A stretch of DNA of 64,000 nucleotides, taken from Beverwykella pulmonaria. Its lineage: Eukaryota; Ascomycota; Dothideomycetes; Pleosporales; Melanommataceae. Made by a program: the position numbers and the translations under genes. The stretch is from contig BCHH01000002.1 of assembly GCA_001599595.1 (NCBI GenBank), forward strand, positions 3,961,546 to 4,025,545, written 5' to 3'. Of this stretch, positions 55,459 to 64,000 are shown piece by piece. Position 1 is the first letter of the stretch, and every line of letters begins with the position of its first letter. Under the pieces are notes generated by a model, which saw nothing but the letters and a program-made list of their open reading frames with translations, was not told where the DNA came from and ran no database searches.

Positions 55459-58400
55459 ATGGAATCGAAGACCTCTTCTCAATCCGACAAGGATGCCACT
55501 TTCCTCGACATCAAACGATATGTCGCTCTTGGCTGCCTGCATTTCGACAAGTCTCCTTCTACCAACGCCGCCTCCGACTCACATGACCCGAAATGGATCG
55601 AAATACTGCACTCAGAATTACCTGAAGAGATGAAGTTGATGCTTGGAGGCGATGTCACCATGCTGCTTGATGCGCTCTGGATCCGATTATTCCTCCATCG
55701 CCCCGACGCTTCATCGAATACCTCTGGCAGCATCGTCCGGGTTTACCTACTTCCTGAAGACTGGGGCCGCCGCTTCATCGACCGCAAGCGGCAGAAGTTG
55801 AAGTTGGTGTTGAGGAATCTTTTGCATCGGATTGATATTTCTCCTCAAGCTTGGTCTGGGGTTCATTCAGAAGACCACATTCGCTATTTCGATCCTTGGG
55901 CGCAAGCTGAGAAGTCTTCGTTGTTCTATCTATTCAACAAGCTTCAATCGCCTGCTCCAGCGCCTGAGAAAATCAAAAATCGGTATACAAGGAGAGCAGT
56001 AGAGGATCTGCTTGACTCTGTTGGCTTGGCAGATGAACCACTCACCGGGCTGAAAACGAAGCTCTATCCGTATCAAGCACGATCGGCAAGCATAATGATA
56101 CAGCGAGAGGCAGCTCCTAAATTGCAGCTTGATCCACGACTGGAAGTTCGGCATTCGCCAAACGGGGAAACATACTTCTTCGGCGCTAGAGATGGATCTT
56201 TTCTTCAAGAGCCTCAATTCTATGAAACGAATAGAGGTGGAATACTAGCGGAGACTATGGGTCTGGGGAAAACTATTATCTGCCTGGCAGTCGTCCTGAC
56301 AACAAAGGGACACCTACCGCAGATACCACCCGCATACCAGACTCCACCACGAGTTCGCGAACGTGTTGGATCGCTAGTAGATATGGCCGCGAGCATCATC
56401 GGCCGCAACGCGATCCCCGGAAAAGCGCACTTGGAGTACTTCGAGGCGGTAGAGGGTATCGATTTGGGAAATCTCAAGCAAGCCCTGGAGCGAAATATTC
56501 CTCACTACGAAATCCCAGCCGAAGTTCCTCGAATGAACCGAACTACAACCATTCCTCCGCCTCGGCCACTGGTCATGTGCCATGGCACGATTATCGTTGT
56601 TCCGCGCAATCTGCTGCATCAGTGGCAAGCTGAAATCCGGAAACACGTGTTGAAAGGAAGTCTCAAGATTCTCGTCATGGATTCAGTTCCGAAACGCGCT
56701 GCCAAGACAAAGATCAAAGTACCACAGGTCAACGAAGAGGAAATGGAGTTAAAAAGCGAACTGCCATCCGCTACAGAGCTCTTGAAGTATGACGTGATAC
56801 TATTTACACGTAATCGATTCGAGCAAGAGATGGAGAGCCCTGTGGGTTACTACGACCGCAGGGCGAGTACGAATACCCCTTTGGTCTGCACATGCCCTTA
56901 TATTGGATCGTCGAGAGTCCGAGACTGCAACTGCAAGCTGAACCAGGGCTACGGGTCCCCCCTGAAGAGGCTGCATTGGCTTCGTATAATAATCGACGAA
57001 GGCCACAGCTTTTCCTCTAGCGTCTCTAACGCAGTTCAAGTCGCAAAACAGTTAAAAGCTGAGAGACGTTGGGTGGTGTCTGGAACTCCTGCCAAGAATC
57101 TGGTAGGAGTCGAAGTTGATCTTTCCACCCTCCATGGTGACGGAACGGATTCAGCAGAGCTCCGCGAGCAAGCTATCGAGCGAATGAAAAACTTTGGCCA
57201 GGATCCCGAGAGTACCAAAGCAGCAAAGGCGCTTGGTTTGTTAGCGTCACACTTCTTGATGGTACGTAAAATCTGGGAATTGCTCATTATGCCTACGCCT
57301 TCATCACACGCTCATCACTGCTGTTAAATCATGTCATATGTGCTAATTCATCATCCCTTTAGGTGCGCCCATGGAGTGACTCGACCACGGAAGGGAATCT
57401 GGAGTGGGATGACTACATTTATCGTCACGAGCATCAATACCAGAAGACGTATTCCGGTTTCTCCAGTTGCTTCCTCCGCACGTTAGAAGGTTTGGTGGTG
57501 AAGACTAGACCTGAAGATGTTGACAAAGATATTGTCCTTCCGCCGATGAAGCACCGTGTAGTCTACCTGAAGCCTTGTTGGTTTGACAAGATGACTACAA
57601 ATCTCTTCATCCAGGTTCTACGAGCCAATGCGATTACCAGTGAACGGAACGGTGTCGACTACCTATTCGACAAGAGCAGTCTCAAGGCACGCCATAGCCT
57701 TATTAAGAACTTGCGCCAGTCCAATTTCACCTGGACTGGTTTTAGTGTGGAAGATGTTGCAAGCACACTGGAAACTAGTGAGAAGTACCTAAGCAAGGTT
57801 GACAAGAAGTGCTCTGAGGATGATGCAAAGCTTCTTCTGGAGAGCTACAAGATTATTTTCGATCTCATGAGCTCTAAGGGTTGGATTGCCCTCAGCAAAG
57901 CCCATGAAGTTGGCATCGCCGTCGAAAACTGGCCACAGGAGTCGGAGGAGATCTTTGCCATGGTTCATTCAGAAAAACCGGCGATGATTGGAATAACCCA
58001 ACTGTTGGACGGGCAGGCTTATCTCGACAGCAACATTCGTTCTCCGAATCCAGCTGAAGGTTTAGACGTAATTGGACAAGCGACCAAAGCAAAACTTAAA
58101 GAATTAGAAGAAGCCGAGAACGAGACCAAGTTAAAAAGGAAGAAGGTATCGCATGAGCCGCAGCTATTGAAAGTTGGAGTTCCGTCGTCGTGTGTGGGCG
58201 GCCAACCACTAACTTCAAGCCGCCGGACTTCCACCATCACGGCCAAATCCTCTCCTACGAAGAAGCTACCTGCTATGCCAAAAAAGGCCCCAGGTTCACC
58301 GGAGGATACAGAAAATGCAGAAGCGGCTCCTACTCCTACTGTCGTTGCTTCGCCGGTTCGTCCTAAGAAACGCAAGCTCACTGTAGAGGACGAAAAGGCA

Positions 58401-59406
58401 GAGTTACCAGAAGCTTCACCGCTGCGGAATACCCGTATTGTTGGCACGACTTCTGCGAAACTCACGTATCTTATGGAGATGGTGGTGAAGCACCAAGTTG
58501 AAGATAAGATTATCATCTTCTACGATGGCGATAACGCAGCCTTCTACATTGCGCAGTGTCTCGATATGCTTTACGTTAATCACCGTATATATGCTAGGAC
58601 TTTGGACAACACAAAGCGATCTGAATATGTCTCACTGTTCAATGAGGATCCCGATATTCGCGTTCTGCTTATCGATGTTGCCTGTGGTGCTTTAGGGCTC
58701 AATCTGAATGCCGCAAGCGTAGTGCTCATTGTCAATCCTATCAATCGACCGGGCATCGAGGCGCAAGCTATCAAACGGGCGCATCGCATTGGACAGACTA
58801 GAGAAGTCTTAGTGGAGACCCTGGTTCTCGAGGGGACCATCGAAGAAGCTATCTTCAAGCGAGCGAAGAAGATGTCGAGGTATGTAATAGTAGCCTTATT
58901 GCACGCTGACACTTGCTGGCGCATAGTGGCTTCTAGCACCTAGGAAGTGGTTCATTGACAGCTAACAAATCTTTAGGAGCGAGCACCTCGAAGCAAAGGA
59001 GCTAGAGGATGATAACAAAATCGTTGACATCATCCAAAATGCACCCGTCCTTCCCATTGATCCCGACGAATCCAAGGGCCTCGCTCAATTCGCCCAACTG
59101 GAAACTCCACAGCAACTCTTCGGTCGTCCGGGCAGAGAGAAGTACCACAGAGTCGGTCACATCGAAAAGAATGGCACAGAGGAGCCCAGAAAAAAGCTCC
59201 GTACTGGAAACAAAAGCGACAAAAAGGGTAAGAGTGTCGATGTTGACGATGTGGTAAGCCCGACCGGGGCTTTTCAATCTCAGATTCCTATTTTGGGCTC
59301 GGCTGTGCTGACGCAGGCACCGCCTCAAGCAGGAGGACCATCGAGCCAAATACCAAGCATTTTCGGGGTTGGAAATCGTGCTTCAGGAGATTCGCTGTTC
59401 GGTTGA
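55459..59406 (+). CDS. SNF2-family DNA-dependent ATPase
   Basis: Three exons, 55459-57261, 57363-58879 and 58977-59406, give 1249 residues. The first in-frame ATG is 55459. Helicase motifs are visible: I in ILAETMGLGKTIICLA, II as IIIDEGH (DEGH rather than DEAH), III as WVVSGTPAKN, and in the C-terminal half DKIIIFYDG, LLIDVACGALGLNLNAA and QAIKRAHRIGQ (motif VI). DEGH together with the long insert between the lobes recalls the Rad5/SHPRH/ULS1-like group, but I see no RING finger in the insert. A Cys-rich patch (VCTCPYIGSSRVRDCNC) lies before motif II. The insert before the C-terminal lobe is Lys/Pro/Ser-rich. These proteins translocate along DNA to remodel chromatin or aid repair; the exact subfamily is open. 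Confidence 0.9.
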
Positions 59407-60490
59407 GTGGTGCAAATGACATGCGCGGTATCACATTATTGTATTTTTTATTTTCCGCCCTGCTGCAAAATTCCTACAGGGTGATATGCTGTGGCAAATG
59501 GGTTTATTTGGCTCTGTGCTGTTCTCTCGTGCGAACCGGCGACTATCTGATAGACTGATTAGATTGGGAATATCTTTGATGTATTTTGAGGGTTCCCCCG
59601 AATTTGGAGAGAGGGTTTGGTACTTTCGGAACTTGCGGCTCTTGGCTTCAGCGTCGGAGCATTTTGCGGCTTGCTCGGGGGTGTATTTGAAACACATCAA
59701 ACCCATTCTTTGAATATGATCAGATTAGATACTGCAATTAAATGAACTTAAGGTTCTGCACCACGCGCATGCCCGTCCGCATTCCCGAGGTCGTGATCGC
59801 ATTTTCTCTTCACGGTTGGTGTATGAACGGTAACAGCCGTCCACCGCCTTGGCCGGAACTCGGCAACGGCCACGGCTGAACTGGATTTAAGCTTTCTTGG
59901 CAAGTGATCTGTCACAATGGTGTGCCCGGCCCCCAACATCATGGTCCGACCTATCGTCAGCCCAGGCACTCATTTTCCAAACATGGCGGTCTTACGAGAG
60001 CTGGTAGATGAGAGAATCAGGCTGCGTTCCTGTCGCAAGACAATTGAGACGGGTCCTTCATAGCAAATATGGCAAAGGGCCTTCAGCCGCTTGGCTACGG
60101 CTCGTTGAGATTGCGCACGCGACAGCAGTCGACTTATCCCCGGTGCAGACGTGCGTAAGCAGCCCTGAATTTGAAGGTCCGGGGTCGACCGCCATGGATC
60201 TGAACGCCGCGCTTGCAGGGCGTCTTCATGCTTGTACAGTGCCCTTCGTACATTCAGGGTGGAACAGTGCCTTCGTACATTCGGGGTGAACTGGGTCTGA
60301 GCCTCGTCTTACTCCATCACAGACATGTCTTCCTTTCCGTCCCCGCTCTCCATCCCTCGTGTCGTAAATCCTCCCGGTTTATAGATTTGTTCAGCCTGTC
60401 TCTTCCGACGTCATTTTTGCTTCTTTCAACCGCTGTGCCCGTCCCCACGCGACATCGATAGTCACAGGATCAGAGCAATCGCACATCACG
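59407..60490. other. Intergenic stretch, no gene seen
   Basis: A 91-residue minus-strand frame (59431-59706) has no recognisable domain. A 28-bp tandem duplication is listed separately. The last 150 bases are the presumed leader of the GDSL-like gene. Confidence 0.5.
60236..60291 (+). repeat. 28-bp imperfect tandem duplication
   Basis: Two adjacent units beginning ACAGTGCC and containing TTCGTACATTC, at 60236-60263 and 60264-60291, differ by a few bases. They lie about 200 bp upstream of the GDSL-like start codon, possibly in its promoter. Confidence 0.8.
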
Positions 60491-61800
60491 ATGAGGGTCG
60501 TTACGAGATTACATGCGTGTTTGGCAGCGGCCATTATTTTCATCCTGTACTTCAGCTTCACACGAACCTCGTCAACCCTCCAGGAACGGATACACAAAGC
60601 GTGGAAGCCCACAACTGCGAGGTCAGGTTCGCATCGGCTGGTGGTCTTTGGCGACGACTGGTCAGACAATGGAGAATATCGTGTTTCTCCACCTCCCAAA
60701 TCTACGATCCGAAAGAGGGACCCTGACCGAGGCGACATGTGGACTGAGGTGCTATGCAAAGAGGTGAGTGGGTTCTGTACCATGACTGGTACCCTCCTGA
60801 CACCTGATAGCTGGCTTGCGACACTACGGACAACTTCGCACGCTCTATACCGGCAAACGTGGAGATTGCGATGATTGGCTCCGTGGTCGACTCAGACATC
60901 TTCGCCAATGTGACTGCGGGCAAACGGAACGAAACGTTAGCGCTGTTCGACTTTCGGACCCAAGTGCAGCAATATATCGAGTTTGAGACTAGGGAGAAGG
61001 CGCCGACGGGAGGCGTGACGGAGGACGATAAATGGACCCTCTTTACTGTTTTCTTCGGCATCTGGGACCTCTTGGAGTACTCTGTGTTGGAAAAGGCGGA
61101 CGCTGTTCATGCAATGGACCGCAGCGTCGAGGAGCTGTTCCACAACCTCGATCTCCTTGCCGACCATGCCGGTGGGCCCATCAAAGCTATCGTTCCCAAG
61201 GTCGTGGATGTGACATTTCTCCCACATTTCCAGATGAGGAAGAACAGTACGGATGGCATCTTCGCCCACGATCAACACCAATCGGTGTTTTTGTGGACGT
61301 ACTGGAATGCGGCGCTGTCGCAGGCTGCGGCCGAATGGAATCGCGGCGACATCTATATGCCAGACCTGAACAGTATCGTAATGAACCAGGTTCGAGAGAA
61401 ACAGCTGTATTCCAAGCAAATTTCCGACGCCGCAGGGGTTGGCAAACAGATGCCACTCTTCGATGAAGTCGACCAACCCTGTTTATCCCTGAAGGCGGGT
61501 ACCGGCGACACCTTCCTACAAGCAGCCGACGTTGAGAAGTGCCTCGATCCGGCCCGTCACCTGTTCTGGTAAGCCATTCACACGTACAAACGCATTGCCT
61601 CAGGCTGACCAGGAAACAGGGACAGCATGCACCTCAGCGGACCTGCTCATCAGCTCATTGGAGAAGCTGCCGCTCATTTGGTGAAAGAAAACACTACTGT
61701 CCATCACAGCCCGGGTTCAGCACAGGGCTCCTCCGCCTTGGATCAGAAAACCGACAAAAAAGAGGATGGTTTTAACTTGAAATTTCCGCCTGGATATTAA
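60491..61800 (+). CDS. GDSL-like protein with non-canonical active site, N-terminal membrane anchor
   Basis: Three exons, 60491-60763, 60811-61568 and 61620-61800, with 47- and 51-bp introns, give 403 residues. An uncleaved-looking hydrophobic segment (residues ~9-24, HACLAAAIIFILYFSF) predicts a type II membrane or secretory protein. Block I reads VVFGDDWSDNGEY: the position of the GDS serine nucleophile is Asp56. Block III reads FFGIWDLLEY instead of the usual G-x-N-D. Block V keeps the Asp-x-x-His spacing in WDSMHL (Asp345, His348). The fold is thus GDSL-like but the standard serine-ester mechanism is not supported. The Ser at 58 could stand in, or the protein may bind rather than cut its ligand. 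I do not know its substrate. Confidence 0.83.
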
Positions 61801-62299
61801 TAGACGGTGTTGGAAGACAAGGTCTAACACTTGACCAAACCTTGACCAGCTCGGCGGTCCGCCGCAGCTTTCGCCTCGCAAGAGGAGGTTGCATTTCAGC
61901 TGTGAGCCGTGGCACGGCCTCCCCGAGAGCGTTTGTGCTCTCATTGTGGACGGTAGTACTTTCATTGTTATGGAGTCACCGCCTTGCATATCTCTTGCGC
62001 TGGAATGTCTTACCGTTCGGTCCGCGGCAGTCTTGGCCGCTTCTGGGTCGTCGGAGAACAAAGAAACAACTAGCAAGCATCCGCAATTCTGCCGCACCTG
62101 TCTGGGACAATCAAATTGCTGGATAGTGTGCGGGATACTATCAAAGCAGTAATGGGACTTGAGGAGTCCCTTCGTACTTCCTACAAAGAACCTGTCAATT
62201 TGCGGTGAAGCGTGGTGCACACTACACGTTCTCATCACGATACAATGAAATTCGCCCTCAAAGAAGTTCACTAAACCAACGACCATCAATTCATCCAAA
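61801..62299. other. Spacer upstream of the HMG-box gene
   Basis: Overlapping frames in both directions (61717-62418 minus, 61842-62126 plus) show no domain. Presumed promoter of the HMG-box gene. Confidence 0.5.
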
Positions 62300-64000
62300 A
62301 TGTTGGCGAGTCGTGTGCTGCCGCCGCTCCTTCCGACTCCAACCCCTCCTCCTCCTGTCGCGACGTTCTTCAACATCCCGAGGAGATACGTCAAATCGAA
62401 TATGCAGGTCGGTAACAATGCTTCTCACTCTCCTACGGAGGACGTGGAATCGCCACGGCAATTGCGGAAGAGCAGCAGAATTCTCGACACGCGGATAGCC
62501 CCTACTTCGAGCCCAGTCCAGCGCATCAAGGAAAAGGAGCTTCCGTCACCAGAAGCCCCGTCTCCTCGCATCACCCGAAAGCGAATAGCGTCGTTCGATG
62601 CAGTCGTCAATGGAAGGGTGTCGGCCAACAGGGACAGCCCTACGGATTCTAGGGTTTTGCAGAGTGCTTCATCCACTGCGTCTGGAGAACTTTCAGGACA
62701 CGTTTGTCTCTGCCAGCCTGAACCCAAAATTCCCCGCCCGCGGAATGGTACGTCTGATTTCCTTGTTTATCCCCGATGTCGACAAAACCCCGACCCATCA
62801 TCGTAACTAAGAACAAAGAATCTGCACTTTATTAGCAGTCAAGCTTCTCCAGCCGCTGAGTCTTTGTAGCTTTTATTCTTTATCGCCAGCACCACCAGCA
62901 TGCCATCGCCGCTAGCAATCCTGGACTCGCAAACCCTGAAATTTCGAAGATTATCGGCGAACAGTGGCAGGCGGAAAGTGAGAGTAAGAAGAGGATCTGG
63001 CAGGACCTTGCGCAAGTATGTTTCTCGACTTTCGTCTCGTGAATCACTCCTGACACCATATGTAGGAAGAGAAGGCCAGACACAGCGAACAGTACCCCGA
63101 TTATCGCTACCAACCACGCCGCCTTGGTAAACCAGGGTCATTGCCTTCGAATCCTTCAGGCCAGCATACGACGGTCGATAGGTATCGTTGTCCCAGGTGC
63201 GGCGGCCGCAGCATCAAAACTCCCACGAGTCCGTTCCTCAACACGGCTTGCACACCGACTTTGCCTCCTCCCGACCTTTCGGAAAACCTCACACCAACGA
63301 CTCAATATCTTCCCATGATGAGCGGTCTTAGTCTGGAATCTCCAGTACACCGTCCGCCACGAAGACCAGGCCCATCTAACCTCAGCCAAATACAGGTGCC
63401 TGCTTCACCCCGTGGTGACACAGGACCATACCACCACAGTCACAGCCCTTCCTTGCCTTTGACGCCAGGTTCCAAGAGGCTACGATACAATAATTATCCT
63501 ATAAGCAGTAACGGACATAGGAGCGACGGCCCCTACTACTCCTATTCTCGTCGCGATTCTCTTCCTCCGATCCAGATGTTCCACCAGTCTCCTCCGAATA
63601 CTGGGACCGTGCCCCCTCCAAGGACGCCCTGTGACGTGCGCAGAGGCTGTGTCGACCTTAACGCTCTCGTCCCAAATCAGCATGGCCAGAGCAAAAGTGT
63701 CGAAGCAATGGTCATGAGCGTCCCACCCCCGGTTAAGATCAAAGTCCTGGGGCGCATCACGCCTCCACTTAAGGATCCCAGCCCCACGAGCCCAGCCATC
63801 CGAATCCGCGGCGCCGTCATTGCAGTGGAAGGCGACGACACCGAGGCAGTCAAAGAACTCGCAGAATGGCTCAAAGACTTCCTCTCCAAGGACAAAGAAT
63901 ACAGTCCCCGGGTCGCTGACCCTCCAAAAGGCCCCAGTGAGAACCAGACAGACGTCACGTTCGAAGATTACTTGGATCTAATCAAGGAGTGGCACGCGAA
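62300..64000 (+). CDS. HMG-box transcription factor, 3' end outside the window
   Basis: Exons 62300-62747, 62870-63015 and 63066 onward (partial at the window edge). An alternative in-frame start is 62402. The HMG box is split by both introns: KIPRPRN/AFILYRQHHQHAIAAS, then NPEISKIIGEQWQAESESKK, then EEKARHSEQYPDYRYQPRR, which is the sequence-specific (MATA/Rox1/Ste11-like) class. A CPRCGG pair and a Pro/Ser-rich region follow. Near the window end GAVIAVEGDD and VKELAEWLKDFLSK form a compact ordered block that I recall in related fungal HMG factors. It should bind the DNA minor groove and bend it, acting in mating, stress or development genes. The frame is still open at 64000, so length is unknown. 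Confidence 0.9.

Noticed and set aside
59431..59706. 91-residue minus-strand frame after the SNF2 gene
   Set aside because: Starts plausibly but has no domain and lies in the 3' region of the SNF2 gene.
1..64000. tRNA, rRNA or CRISPR features
   Set aside because: Scanning for T-arm (GGTTCGANTCC-like) motifs and regular short repeats gave no convincing case. A covariance-model search would be decisive.

Overview
The window comes from the nuclear genome of a filamentous ascomycete (Pezizomycotina). Genes lie singly on both strands and are interrupted by short GT-AG introns, mostly 43-122 bp, with CTAAC/CTGAC-like branch sites. The recognisable proteins are typical of this group: an AreA/NIT2-type GATA factor, the DASH subunit Hsk3, BLOC-1 CNL1, Las17/WASP, a fungal TRI12-type exporter, a Dal5-type permease, a GEgh16/MAS-type secreted protein and Mx-like dynamin. 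A Dothideomycete is my best guess, but nothing here proves the class. There are no bacterial operons, CRISPR arrays or rRNA genes, and I saw no convincing tRNA gene.

Layout. 1-9 kb: an Mx-like dynamin GTPase, a J-domain/coiled-coil protein with a C-terminal zinc-binding motif, and two gene-poor stretches. 9.3-10.4 kb: a divergent pair of tiny two-exon genes, a 91-aa single-pass membrane protein and Hsk3. 10.4-18.9 kb: the nitrogen regulator areA behind a long GC-rich leader region. 18.9-23.5 kb: a five-exon DJ-1/PfpI protein, then a frameshifted ankyrin gene abutting a dead 3' fragment of a non-LTR (Tad-like) retrotransposon, with an N in the assembly near the junction. 23.6-35 kb: a seven-exon TRI12-type exporter containing three microexons, CNL1, a secreted SGNH esterase and a ferric-reductase-type oxidoreductase. 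35-39 kb: 4.3 kb without a recognisable gene. 39-49 kb: a secreted GEgh16/MAS-type protein, Las17, a conserved protein of unknown function and a Dal5-family permease. 49-51.3 kb: two tandem minus-strand paralogues sharing an unusual C-terminal tail and a last coding exon of only 7 bp. 52-64 kb: a DUF2470 membrane protein, mitochondrial acetylornithine aminotransferase, a SNF2-family ATPase, a GDSL-like protein lacking the expected nucleophile serine, and an HMG-box transcription factor that runs off the end.

Most genes look independent and housekeeping (cytoskeleton, kinetochore, endosome sorting, arginine synthesis, nitrogen control, chromatin). I see no polyketide/NRPS backbone, so the exporter and reductase are not evidence of a metabolite cluster. 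The least explained items are the paralogue pair at 49-51 kb, the GDD-variant GDSL protein and the ankyrin/retroelement junction. Exon junctions were read by eye from splice consensus, frame continuity and family resemblance; no transcript data were available.
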